Positions 20,001 to 29,096 of a DNA stretch of 35,867 bases are shown here, piece by piece. This DNA is from Tritrichomonas foetus (Eukaryota > Parabasalia > Tritrichomonadida > Tritrichomonadidae). The notes below the pieces were generated by a model, which was given only the letters and a program-made list of their open reading frames with translations, was not told the DNA's origin and did not search any database. The stretch's first letter is position 1. Every line of letters begins with the position of its first letter. The stretch lies in NCBI GenBank assembly GCA_001839685.1, contig MLAK01001012.1, positions 3,465 to 39,331 on the forward strand. Direction: 5' to 3'. The translations under genes were made by a program, and so were the position numbers.

Positions 20001-22857
20001 AATTCAAAACTATGCAAATTCTGAAAAGATAAATAGTTCAAGAATTATTCATTGGACAGAAGAAACAGAAAAAAATGTAATTAAACATAAAAAACTAGCT
20101 TGTGATTTTTGTGCAATTATTGCACAATATCTAAAGAAATTAAATGGACATGCATCAAATGATGAGTGGCCAATTGCTTCACGTGAAACCATTTTTCGAT
20201 TTATGATGAATTGGATTACAACAACCTCACTTGAACTTGAAACACTTCGTTCAAATGCATCTAAAGCAATCGTAAGAATGATTCGAATTGGACCAATTTT
20301 TCAAGATTCTAAGTTTTTTAATCTCTCTTCCCTTCAAGTATTATCAACAATCAAAGTTAAAGGATTATCAATTCTTAGTTTTGTTCTTTATTTCCATGTT
20401 GAATTATTACTTGAACAGTTCATTGATGCTTGCTATAAAGAAGTACTATCATCAGCCAATCTGTACTTTACTTCAATATTCATGGCATTTGATGCTGAAC
20501 ACAGTTCTTTTCTTTATAATCATTCGGCTTCTTTATTAATGCTAGGATTTGTTGCACATGCTCGAGAACATTCCAGATCAATAGAATTTCTTGCAGCCCT
20601 TATTGATATCATTACACAAGGAAAAGCATCTCTTAATTATGAATCAACAAATATTTTGAGTGAAATTGCGAAACAACTGTCTTATTTAACTGAAGCAATC
20701 TTTGAACAAGGCTTTAGAATATTAAAAATGCCATTTCTACGGATTTCTCGTAAAGATATTATTGACATTCTAATAATTTGGTCAAATAATATCAGATTAC
20801 TACCTAATCAACCTAGCTGTATATTTGATATTCCACCAGAATTCCATAAGTATACACCTTATGGATTTTTAGAGCAATTAATGAAAACCACTGAAGAAGT
20901 TCTTCTTAACTATTCATCATGTTCAAACATCGTTCCACTCTGGGCAACTTTATCAAAAATGCCAGATCATAATGAATTAATTCCGCTATTTTTGTTTGAT
21001 TGGCCAAATTCGAAATCTAAGCAAATGATTCTCTCCCAATTAATTTTAACGAATGCTGAAAATATTGTGAAACAAATTGCACAACGATGCTCATTTGCTT
21101 ATTTTTATCATGTTGTTGTTGGACTTAACCAGGATTTTGAAAATGAATTTTGGATTATTCCTCTTCTAACAAAAGTTTTTCAAATGAAGAATGAAAAAGT
21201 GATTTCCCTTATTCCTTATGTTCTTCATTTTGCTTTTTTATTTGTAAAAAGAGGAACATGTGGATTATTACGTGTTTTATGCCATTCAATGGGAATTGTA
21301 ATTCCAGATACACTTTCTCAAGCAATTATAGTGTCTGCTGTTCAACAATTTATTGAAAAGTTCAAGAAGGTTGAAAATGGAAAAGAATATATAGAAACTT
21401 GGGGCAGAGAAGCACTTAAATGGCTATTAGGATCTCCAAAACTTGAACATGCTACAATTTCTTTAATTATATTTAATCAGATATTAACACCGATTGAACC
21501 ATTAGTGATTTCTGGTGTTTGTAAAGCTGTTAAGTATCATATTGATCATACTTTTCATTTAAATTCAGCAAATCATACACATAAAACACGTTTCTCACTT
21601 CGCATTGATAGTATTGACGATAATTCTCAAATAAATTCTGAGAATATTGATAGTTATCTGGAAAAACGAGAAAATAGATTAGAAAATTCTAATACTGCTT
21701 TAGGCGATTCAATAGATGTTTCTGCACTTTTAAAAATATTAATACAAGAATCATTTTCTTTTTATTGCTCAATATTTGAAGGAAATGAAATTTTTGCATT
21801 TTCCTATATTTCATCTTTCATTGATTGTCGAGTTTTTGTTGAATCATGTTTAGAAAAAGCATCAGATTTGTTTACTAAATGCTTAATCAGTAGCAAAACA
21901 AGTTCCAAAGTGTGGGAGTGTGTTATTGGAATAATTCGACCACTTCTTCCAAAGCTTGAAGTTGACGAGCACATTCAAAAAATGTTTGAATTGTTACTTC
22001 AATCTAAAGCAAATGAAGAACTTCTCATGATTGTTGCACCAATCCACCACTGCCACAAGTCTCTTTTCAACAACACCAAACCATTAAATTCTTTATTGGA
22101 AACCGTTAGTGAATCAATTTTGTGTAATACTTTACTACATTATGCATCAATGATCAACACCGCTTCATTGGATCTCTTGAATTCAATCTATTTAATTTCG
22201 TCACAAATTATTGCTAAAATTAATGATAAAAACATAAATCAAGAAATGAATTATAATAACGAAAAAAATGCACTAATGGACAATAATTTGAATTCATTGA
22301 CTACTATTTATAAAAGTGCATTAAGAAATTTAACAGTTTGTCCGAAAGCAGTTGATTTTATCTGTTCAATTGCAAAATTCCATCCAGAAACTGCTTCTTT
22401 GGCTTCTTCCAAAAACCATCATGACCTCTATGACTGGGAAAGAAGTTTAGAATCTGTTTGCTGTTCATTGAATGAATTAATTGTGGCTGATTCTAATAAA
22501 GTTATATCATTGACTGATTGCAGCACAATTCAGTCAGTATATAATTTATTAAATCAGCCACAAACATTTTTACGGAATTCAATTCCAAGAATTTTGCCAT
22601 TTACTGCACAAAGAAAAATGATAAATGGAATGAAAACTGTGGATATTGAATCGCGAATTGTATTATCACAAAATACCAAAAATAAATCAGCTCCTTTGTT
22701 TACAAACGGAATCCATGGTGTGAATCACCTTTCTTACACACCACCACAAAAAAAGCTGGCGCCAATCACAAAACCAAATAAAATAATGCAGAATTCTTCG
22801 CTATTCCAACCAGATTGGCAGAGTGAACTTCAATTCACTTCATCGGATTTTTTATAA
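17080..22857 (+). CDS. very large helical-repeat protein, Furry/Tao3/Mor2-like candidate
   Basis: The 1925-residue intronless protein is almost entirely alpha-helical ARM/HEAT-like sequence. Residues about 170-360 follow the layout of the Furry/Tao3/Mor2 N-terminal domain as I know it. That domain has an 'xWxxIFxxxSExxFxxVxxMF' start, a helix set with 'GMRxL'-type spacing (here EYMRLD), and a later FDPRWLYWEWGLNP segment in the position of the conserved W-rich helix. Another stretch around 1270-1340 (LWATLSKMPDHNELIPLFL) resembles a Furry mid-region block. Furry proteins are giant scaffolds for NDR/LATS kinases in cell polarity and morphogenesis. The match is by pattern only. A Ser/Asn-rich, disordered insert lies at about 758-817 with a CCC cluster, and the last 60 residues are also disordered. 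No neighbour is an NDR kinase. Confidence 0.6.
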   Translation: MSSNSPLFQSAFARLIESFAPHFHKFLYEFEDKMEICSGIAVEKIIHDIFTKFPRCLPQYKNLIKTLTKLSSFDPKSNIEELAYTFKKLLSQSKNTPFQMLQNLSLIFKQDNRYHQELIIRFGIYLTTDLICQICREYGYNDSCQELIKCGIEICLKNEIKFMIDVTILKQWAVIFSIISETDYQLIYNMFQSIISLEEYETAFFFIEYMRLDCISNEEFNNKFLLDIFNLLTKLKTEQKITINILKSTSRLLQSQKKYIEPLDSIFDLAWNLRNDRDFTEGAIDIICVLFPLFSSKKSQCEQFYYDFVYVNIENKTYVAKCLYLFQILIYGIQFDPRWLYWEWGLNPRLHQFSYLRWNSQPEKHFSDPTSFLSIFMNTFFLKADFSVCIHQFSNILLHFAALDFQYFMNNVMDSFLNVPINDPRFVSFLMIIPQVNTPDFIDYASKPVTFSDMGTFNEKIKNKVIEALSVFTFEFLSEHGVRGDQISSLETMICTCDLKVEKRLDEWKMNNQQKTDSDHGVSVLSTDIFTLPIQLAKCLPYIIPIEDYNTPEMMRIILQLSFNASLSISSAAYPICENIITDENMRPQFINIILDYIKGPTSCESLFTCISLLNDMLKSNPRTLQIDILHDIEFAGIRGAVSVHPTCRLISVKLLKMANIILRNQGCYRFIEVNIDKIQQVANKNLIHSFVSHSQNKITTRPNKLIKFNQAACSHYYDIWLFFVSEIANIIVAVNYTPLLYRLVTNLDSYINALFSINSCCCNNATQTSNCKISPSQSSSTTLNSIVKPNSIPTYNSQTKSNYNIYASSSSNVLPNIQNIVLKLPDSPIDLSLSSGDITNLFNASSTDSQMNVGLLIFYIAAHFDIASLIKTPSFYNCILYAQFENHDSSLGQKAVSTIKHLLKHSGLDKLAFSVLEHSHFSLFPSMITMLSSVKTDQLENTATTIRIMLKSPYIISIFARDLLKPVFSFIFVIQNYANSEKINSSRIIHWTEETEKNVIKHKKLACDFCAIIAQYLKKLNGHASNDEWPIASRETIFRFMMNWITTTSLELETLRSNASKAIVRMIRIGPIFQDSKFFNLSSLQVLSTIKVKGLSILSFVLYFHVELLLEQFIDACYKEVLSSANLYFTSIFMAFDAEHSSFLYNHSASLLMLGFVAHAREHSRSIEFLAALIDIITQGKASLNYESTNILSEIAKQLSYLTEAIFEQGFRILKMPFLRISRKDIIDILIIWSNNIRLLPNQPSCIFDIPPEFHKYTPYGFLEQLMKTTEEVLLNYSSCSNIVPLWATLSKMPDHNELIPLFLFDWPNSKSKQMILSQLILTNAENIVKQIAQRCSFAYFYHVVVGLNQDFENEFWIIPLLTKVFQMKNEKVISLIPYVLHFAFLFVKRGTCGLLRVLCHSMGIVIPDTLSQAIIVSAVQQFIEKFKKVENGKEYIETWGREALKWLLGSPKLEHATISLIIFNQILTPIEPLVISGVCKAVKYHIDHTFHLNSANHTHKTRFSLRIDSIDDNSQINSENIDSYLEKRENRLENSNTALGDSIDVSALLKILIQESFSFYCSIFEGNEIFAFSYISSFIDCRVFVESCLEKASDLFTKCLISSKTSSKVWECVIGIIRPLLPKLEVDEHIQKMFELLLQSKANEELLMIVAPIHHCHKSLFNNTKPLNSLLETVSESILCNTLLHYASMINTASLDLLNSIYLISSQIIAKINDKNINQEMNYNNEKNALMDNNLNSLTTIYKSALRNLTVCPKAVDFICSIAKFHPETASLASSKNHHDLYDWERSLESVCCSLNELIVADSNKVISLTDCSTIQSVYNLLNQPQTFLRNSIPRILPFTAQRKMINGMKTVDIESRIVLSQNTKNKSAPLFTNGIHGVNHLSYTPPQKKLAPITKPNKIMQNSSLFQPDWQSELQFTSSDFL

Positions 22858-23385
22858 TTTTGAAATTTTGATATTCTTAGGATATTAATTTTTTTATATT
22901 ATTTTTATATTACTATAGATACGTATATCGGTATATATTTTATGTCATGAACTTATTTTATAAAAATGTTTTTACGGCGATACTTTTTATTTCTTTGTTT
23001 TATTTCTAACTGCATTTTTCATGAATTTGAACTATCTATTATCATTTTTCTGGAAACAGTATAGCTAGCTAATCTCGAATATAGAAATGGAGGTGACTAT
23101 GGTTTTATTGTGCTATTATATCATTGGTCTATTTTGATACATATTTAATACATGGAAATATTTTTGATAATATCTTGACTTTGAGAGTGCATTCTTTAAT
23201 AGAGGAAGTAAGTAGAAGCCTTTCGTAAAAACAACACATTCTTGTTTGATATATCAAAAATTAGGAATTCTTTAAATATAATATTGTCAATAATTTTTTA
23301 GACAAACTATCTACTATATATAGTAGTATAATTTTTCATGAAAAAGGAAAAACACAAATACAAAATAAACGAAAAAGTATAATTT
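22858..23385. other. convergent intergenic region
   Basis: The 528 bp between two convergent genes are AT-rich. A perfect 16-bp palindrome (CTACTATATATAGTAG) sits at 23311-23326, near the 3' end of the minus-strand gene. Otherwise nothing is seen. Confidence 0.5.
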
Positions 23386-26300
23386 TTATTCAATTTTCAT
23401 AGCATCAATAGCTTTTTCAAATAACACACATTTTAATGCATCCGCAAGTTCTTGATCATAAGAATCATTTAGTGATTCAAACATAACTTGACATTTTTCT
23501 CGTTCTTGTGGATTTGCGCCTCTGTAGTATTTATGGATGAGAACGACAACTTGAAGCTTAGAAATCGGCATCAATGCCAATTTTCCAAAGAGCATAAAAG
23601 TACTATCAATTCCTTCTGCTGGATGACGAAGGGCTTCAACAAGTCCTTCTGAATTTTCACTGCTTGGATCAGTTGCAAAAATTTTCTGAATATTGGATAA
23701 TTCTTCTAACATGATATCTGTTTTCCTAATTGGGTCAGTTTCATACTTCAGAAGCCAACGAACAAAATCTCTATAATAATGAGCCGCATTTGGTTCAATT
23801 GGTTGAGATTGCATCAACTTATCAATAAATTGATAATAAATTGGTAATGGTGGACTAATCTGTTGTGTTGCAATCGAGGCAGCTTCGGCAAAAACTTTGA
23901 AAGAAGGTGTGTTTGGTTCAACAAACAAAATAGGTAAAATTTTCTGTGTAAAATCTTTTCGAATTGAATCAAAATTCACATCAGAAACTAAAACTGATGA
24001 AAGTTTTGCTAAAATCAAATCAAAAAATGGCTTGGTTGAATATTCTTGGTAAGTTTTGATAATATTTGGAAGAATTTGAATAATTAATTGCCAGTAAGGT
24101 TGACAGCTAACTAGCTTATCTATCGCTTTTATAACTTTTAGTCTTTGCGAAGGAATTTCTATGTAAAATTGGTCATTTAATCCACCTTTTGTGATTCTTT
24201 GTGAAGGCCTTCCATAAACAGAAGCTGCCACAGCTTGTGGAATGATGAAAATTGCTGTTTGTTTCACAATTTTATCAAAATTATCACAAATTAAAATTAA
24301 ATTTTGTGAAAACGAAATATTAAATAGTGTAGAAAAGATCATTGACATTTCGTGATAAATTAAAGAAATGTCAGTATTTTGAATTGCAATTAAAGCCCTT
24401 GTTAATTCTGAAATAAATCCATTCAATAAATTCTTGCCACATAAAACTAAAACTTCGTTAATTACACGAAGTAAAGAAAGAATCTTTTTTGGAGATTCAA
24501 TTTCGGCTATATTCTGAATCATTGGAATGATGAATTCAGAAAGCGAGTCTGCAGTGAATTTTGGTGATTGAGCCAAAATTTGACAAAAGTTTAATAAATT
24601 CTTTGATTTCAACTCAAATTTTTCTTTATAATCACTCAAAAATCCATCAGGATCAATCCAAAGTTTCTCAGAAGGAAGTTTTTCAAGATTTTCTTTGGAT
24701 ATTCGTTTTGCAATCACTTTATTTAATTCATCACAGAACGAATCACAATTATTAATTCCTTTTCTGTTGGATTCAGTTTTGAGTAATTCGAGAAGCTGCG
24801 CTTCAGATATATTGATATGATATTTATCAGCATATTTGATGGCAAATAAAGCGGATTTTGGAGAAGTTACATGCTCCATCAATTCCTGATGCATTTCAGG
24901 AGAAAGATGATATTTTGTAAACTGGAAAAATGAAATAGCAAGTGCGTCAGAATAATCAGAAATTTTACCGTTGAGGATTTGTGGTAATAAAGAAGCCTCT
25001 TTTGTAATATTTGATGAAATTGGATGGAATTCGAAATGTTTTTCAATTTGAATTGTTTCAAGTCTGTTTCTAAAGTGAGAATGATTGGAAATGTAAGTTT
25101 CATAGTCTTTAGCTTCATTGAATCGAGATTTATTTTGATAATAAAAAGCAAAATGATCAAAATCAAGATCTTCCAATTCACCAGCATCAACTGCAGTCAA
25201 ATCTTCATTTTCTTCGAAAAACTTGAGAACTTGAGGCGGCCAATTCAAGAAATGAACTTTTGATTGAAATTCACGGAATTTTTCGATTGTAAATATTCCA
25301 AGTTCAAGTTCAAAAATTGCTAAGTTTATTTCATCTAATTTAGATTTAATTGAATTTAATAATTTTTCTTCAATTTCTTCTTTATTTTGATTTCCTTGTT
25401 GTGTTATATGGGAAAGATTCACCAAATATTTGTAAAAGTGACATAAATAAATTCCATCACATACTTTTGGATTATCAACAAAGAAATTTACGTTTTCCTT
25501 TAATTTGTTCTGAGTTTCATTTGATGCAAAATGTGATAAGAAATCACAACAAATTGATGCAGTCCTCAATGATGATTCTGCTTTGAGAATTGAAGCAACA
25601 GATACTGTTAAATCCGCAAATTCTTTGATATTTGGCTTCGGAATAGACATGGCTAAAGGAATAATTGTATCTGGGAATAATTTAACTAATTCACAAGTAA
25701 ATACAATACAATATGGACTTAATATTCCTTTCAATGCAACAAAGAATTCAAAGCAATGCAAAAGTGGAAGCATTTTAGACTGATTATCCAGAATATTTGA
25801 AGCTACAACATCAGTTTCAACAGTTGAAATTAAAGGAGGTAATGCTTCATTTTTCAAAGGTGAGGTGATTTTTGAGTTATTTTGGGTTATACAAACATAT
25901 AATCTAGTTATCCAATCGATACATGCACTAATGACATCATTAGGAACATTTTGATAGAATTTGCACTTATTAATGAATTTAAATGCATTTCCTGCAATTT
26001 CTGCCTCGCTTGGATGAAAAACTACTAATTCTGCAGCAATTGCAGCAAAGTCATAAACACATTCGGGACCAAGAACATCAGCAATTGTATTCAAAAGAAT
26101 AACAAAATGAAGGGCTGTTTGTGGCTCAAAATAATTCACAGACCAAAGGAAAGATTTTATTGTTTCAATATTTTTCAGTGAAACAAATTCTGATAGTGTT
26201 TCGATTGCAACATTTGAAAGTTCGTCTTGTGGTGAACAAGAAAATTCAAGAATTAATGGAATAACTAATTCTTCAAAATTCGAAATCAGTTTATTACCTA

Positions 26301-27555
26301 AATCGGAACCAATTACGATTAAAAGATTCAGTAAAGCACTATTTTGAAGCCATGTTTGACCTCGAATGCTTAAAAGAGAACGAATAATTTCAGATAAAAT
26401 TTCATCATTGACACCAAGAAGTAAAGGAAACATTACATTTAATGCGTTAATCATTGTTGTTAAAACATCACCTTCGATTTTACCAAGTGATTTTAATAAT
26501 AGAAGAACTGGTAGTTTTTCGTTGGTTTTTTGTGTATAATTAATTAAAGCATTGATTTTAGCGCATTTAATGGAATTTGAATCAGTTTCTTGAATATGAA
26601 GATTCTCTAAAGCTGTTGGAAGTTGAAGTAAAAGTCGCTGGAAATGTTTTGGATATTCTTTTTGAGTATTTTCAGTTATTTTTACTTTTAATTTCTCTAA
26701 TTTTTCACCATCAAATCTATTTACCAGAATTGAAAGTGTTCCACATGCTTGTTCGAAATCAGACATAGTATTTTCAGCATTTGAAACAATGGAAAAAGCT
26801 GCACTTTCAAACGATGAAATATAATCATCATTAAGTAAAGGGTAAATTTTATCATGCTTTAAAATTTGTGGCCCAAGTGCCAAAATTGTTTGATTAAGTG
26901 AATTTGAAATGGTAAATTCCATCAAATCTTTTATTAAAACTTCAGGATTTAAAGCAACAAGTGAAACAACAGATTTAACAAAATCATGGTTAGGATTACG
27001 CCCAAATGATGACAAAAGTGAACGAAGAAGAGACTGATGAAATTGTACATCAAGAGGTGCCATCAATGGAATGAATTTTGGAATATGTTGGATGAAATTA
27101 CTAACATCAACACTGAAGTGATGTGTAACAAGAGCCATCGTCATGAAATTATCCAAATCTGAAGGTGAAATCGAATGACATATATAAAGAAATGAGGAAA
27201 TGATGGCTATTGACGCTTTTGATGTCACTTTGTGCTGCTGGGTTGCATTTGCGAATGATTTCATGATGACGAGCGGCGAAAAAGGCAGAAGTGAAAATAA
27301 TAATCCGCCAATCGCACTATATATTGAAATTCTGACAGTTGCATCGTCGTGTGTTGAGAGTTTGAAAAGTATCAACCAAACTGCTGTTAAACATTCTTCA
27401 GGATCTTCGTCTGTGAATTGCTCGAGCCATTTCAAAGAAAGTTTGCTTCGAAATGCTTGGATGGATTTGACAAGTCGAGTTGTGTCTGCTGTTGGTTGTT
27501 TCAGATACGAAACAAGCTGGAAAAAGTTATAATCGTGTGTTGTTACGCGAAGCAT
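23386..27555 (-). CDS. large HEAT/ARM-like repeat protein, unknown function
   Basis: This 1389-residue protein is made of repeated amphipathic helices along nearly its whole length (for example LLFSLLPFSPLVIMKSF and ETLSEFVSLKNIETIKSF), which suggests an extended alpha-solenoid. I see no catalytic motif, transmembrane segment or signal peptide, and do not recognise a named family. A charged region around 800-850 (ENEDLTAVDAGELEDLDFD) may be a flexible break between two solenoid blocks. It is most likely a scaffold or transport factor. The ATG at 27555 is the first in frame. A TAAA follows the stop codon within a few bases. The gene is divergent from an SR-like RRM gene across 249 bp. Confidence 0.75.
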   Translation of the reverse strand: MLRVTTHDYNFFQLVSYLKQPTADTTRLVKSIQAFRSKLSLKWLEQFTDEDPEECLTAVWLILFKLSTHDDATVRISIYSAIGGLLFSLLPFSPLVIMKSFANATQQHKVTSKASIAIISSFLYICHSISPSDLDNFMTMALVTHHFSVDVSNFIQHIPKFIPLMAPLDVQFHQSLLRSLLSSFGRNPNHDFVKSVVSLVALNPEVLIKDLMEFTISNSLNQTILALGPQILKHDKIYPLLNDDYISSFESAAFSIVSNAENTMSDFEQACGTLSILVNRFDGEKLEKLKVKITENTQKEYPKHFQRLLLQLPTALENLHIQETDSNSIKCAKINALINYTQKTNEKLPVLLLLKSLGKIEGDVLTTMINALNVMFPLLLGVNDEILSEIIRSLLSIRGQTWLQNSALLNLLIVIGSDLGNKLISNFEELVIPLILEFSCSPQDELSNVAIETLSEFVSLKNIETIKSFLWSVNYFEPQTALHFVILLNTIADVLGPECVYDFAAIAAELVVFHPSEAEIAGNAFKFINKCKFYQNVPNDVISACIDWITRLYVCITQNNSKITSPLKNEALPPLISTVETDVVASNILDNQSKMLPLLHCFEFFVALKGILSPYCIVFTCELVKLFPDTIIPLAMSIPKPNIKEFADLTVSVASILKAESSLRTASICCDFLSHFASNETQNKLKENVNFFVDNPKVCDGIYLCHFYKYLVNLSHITQQGNQNKEEIEEKLLNSIKSKLDEINLAIFELELGIFTIEKFREFQSKVHFLNWPPQVLKFFEENEDLTAVDAGELEDLDFDHFAFYYQNKSRFNEAKDYETYISNHSHFRNRLETIQIEKHFEFHPISSNITKEASLLPQILNGKISDYSDALAISFFQFTKYHLSPEMHQELMEHVTSPKSALFAIKYADKYHINISEAQLLELLKTESNRKGINNCDSFCDELNKVIAKRISKENLEKLPSEKLWIDPDGFLSDYKEKFELKSKNLLNFCQILAQSPKFTADSLSEFIIPMIQNIAEIESPKKILSLLRVINEVLVLCGKNLLNGFISELTRALIAIQNTDISLIYHEMSMIFSTLFNISFSQNLILICDNFDKIVKQTAIFIIPQAVAASVYGRPSQRITKGGLNDQFYIEIPSQRLKVIKAIDKLVSCQPYWQLIIQILPNIIKTYQEYSTKPFFDLILAKLSSVLVSDVNFDSIRKDFTQKILPILFVEPNTPSFKVFAEAASIATQQISPPLPIYYQFIDKLMQSQPIEPNAAHYYRDFVRWLLKYETDPIRKTDIMLEELSNIQKIFATDPSSENSEGLVEALRHPAEGIDSTFMLFGKLALMPISKLQVVVLIHKYYRGANPQEREKCQVMFESLNDSYDQELADALKCVLFEKAIDAMKIE

Positions 27556-27709
27556 ATTTTAAACTTTTTGAATTTGTTGTAAAACTTTTTCTGAAATTCA
27601 ATAGAGTCAATTTTTCAAAGAAAAATGGAGTAAAAGTTTGTCTTCGTAGATTTTCTCACAAACTCTAATTTCACCTGAGTATAGGTTACCTAATGTATCG
27701 TTTACAATT

Positions 27710-27727
27710 TCACTTTTTAAAAAGTGA
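27710..27727. promoter_or_regulatory. perfect 18-bp palindrome in a divergent promoter
   Basis: TCACTTTTTAAAAAGTGA is its own reverse complement and lies between the divergent HEAT-like and RRM genes. Each end starts TCACT, which fits the trichomonad initiator rule on both strands. A role as a shared promoter element or factor site is inference. Confidence 0.4.
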
Positions 27728-27804
27728 TCACATCAATTTTAGATAACATTTCTATATTCCGAAATGTTATATGAAATTTTATTTAATCTTAGACATTATT
27801 ATTC

Positions 27805-28398
27805 ATGACATACACACTCTACGTCAAGCCTGTCAATCATATTAGTAAGCACTTCATGGAAGAAACGTTCGCTGAATTCGGTGAAGTCCACGATATTTAC
27901 ATTCCACGAGCTTACAAAACAAAACGCCGATCGAATTTTGGATATGTAAAGTACGACGATAAGCACGCTGCTGCCCGAGCGATTGAAGGACTGAATCAAA
28001 AAATTCTTAATGGCCACGAAATGACCGTCGAATGGGCCGAATATAATCCAAAGACGCCCGAAGAAATGGCAGAAAAATTCAAAATCTTAAAAGAAGAAAG
28101 AGAAAGAAGAAGAGCTGCACGTCCGCCAATATCAGAAGACGAACTTCAATACCTTCGTAATAAGCGCAAAAAGCCAGACGGTCCTCTTCATCTCAAATAT
28201 TTCACTGTTGTCGATTATCCTCCTGGAATAGGCAAAGCTTATACTCCTGTCTATCAGCTCGATCTCCCGCCGGTTGGACAACGAAGAACCTTCTTTTCTT
28301 GGGTTTATGTTCCACAAGAGCAAATCGAAAAGATTTTGAAAGAAGAAGTAGCTAAGCAGGAATATCTCACTAAGAGAGAAAGCGAATACAAATCGTGA
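27805..28398 (+). CDS. SR-like RRM protein with an unusual C-terminal domain
   Basis: The 197-residue protein begins with one RNA recognition motif: RNP2 LYVKPV (5-10) and an RNP1-like SNFGYVKY (43-50), in which the usual glycine is Asn. A charged, Arg-rich helix follows (residues 85-105, EERERRRAARPP). The C-terminal half (about 125-170: GPLHLKYFTVVDYPP, then SWVYVPQEQ) is a well-ordered, aromatic segment I do not recognise, followed by a Lys/Glu-rich tail. The RRM resembles those of SR splicing factors such as SRSF2, so a role in pre-mRNA processing is likely but unproven. The ATG overlaps a TCATGA, and an earlier start is not available in frame. Confidence 0.8.
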   Translation: MTYTLYVKPVNHISKHFMEETFAEFGEVHDIYIPRAYKTKRRSNFGYVKYDDKHAAARAIEGLNQKILNGHEMTVEWAEYNPKTPEEMAEKFKILKEERERRRAARPPISEDELQYLRNKRKKPDGPLHLKYFTVVDYPPGIGKAYTPVYQLDLPPVGQRRTFFSWVYVPQEQIEKILKEEVAKQEYLTKRESEYKS

Positions 28399-29096
28399 GG
28401 CCTCATATTGGAATACTATGTAGCAAGAATGAAATTTCCTAAATGTTATTTTTCTTCTATTTCATTCAAGTTTTTGATATACACTTACTTAACATCATAA
28501 ATATGTTCGTTACATCTGGGGATTTTTGAATCACTATTATCTAGTCATGAAAATGTGGATTATTGAAATTTGTCCGAGCATTCGATTGAGAGAGATAATC
28601 CAAATTTTTTATTAATCGATGCAAGAATAAGGTCACTTCGCTACGCTTCCTCCGCCATGTTGACTCGCCACACCTCCTCCAAGTCGACTTCTATTAATCG
28701 GTACGAGAATAAACTCCCAAAGAGCCTACAAAGATCACATCACCTTTATCCATTCACCACTTTGCTAAACAAATGACATTTGTTTGACCTTCACGTTTTG
28801 CTAATCTCATTGAAAATCATGATGGGGTGAAAGCAAAATTCCAGGAACAAGGCCGTACAGCTTTCATCCCATTTAGAAATCAGAAAAAAATAATATGTAT
28901 TAACCGGTACGTGAATAAATACAAACAAAGCACGATTTTTTTCCCCCTTTGGGAAGTTCAACATTATAGAAAAGCTCGGTCAATAGAGAAAGTTCTACAT
29001 AATCAAATAAATATACTTCAAAATATATCATAAGTGTGTCACAAAGTTGTTTTATTTTATTTTATTTTATTGCATATCGATAAAAAAGTTATATTA
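28399..29096. other. convergent intergenic region with three degenerate 21-bp repeats
   Basis: This 698-bp stretch holds three similar 21-mers: TATTAATCGATGCAAGAATAA (28610-28630), TATTAATCGGTACGAGAATAA (28692-28712) and TATTAACCGGTACGTGAATAA (28898-28918). Around them the sequence is locally richer in GC than other intergenic DNA. A 9-bp inverted repeat (AAACAAATG / CATTTGTTT) lies at 28767-28785. Four TTTTA units (29050-29070) lie just downstream of the fibrillarin stop. Short ORFs here have no ATG support and no similarity that I can see. Remnants of a repeat element are possible. Confidence 0.5.

Noticed and set aside
28570..29033. Short ORFs in the convergent gap before fibrillarin
   Set aside because: They have no supported ATG, no family resemblance, and span the degenerate repeats.
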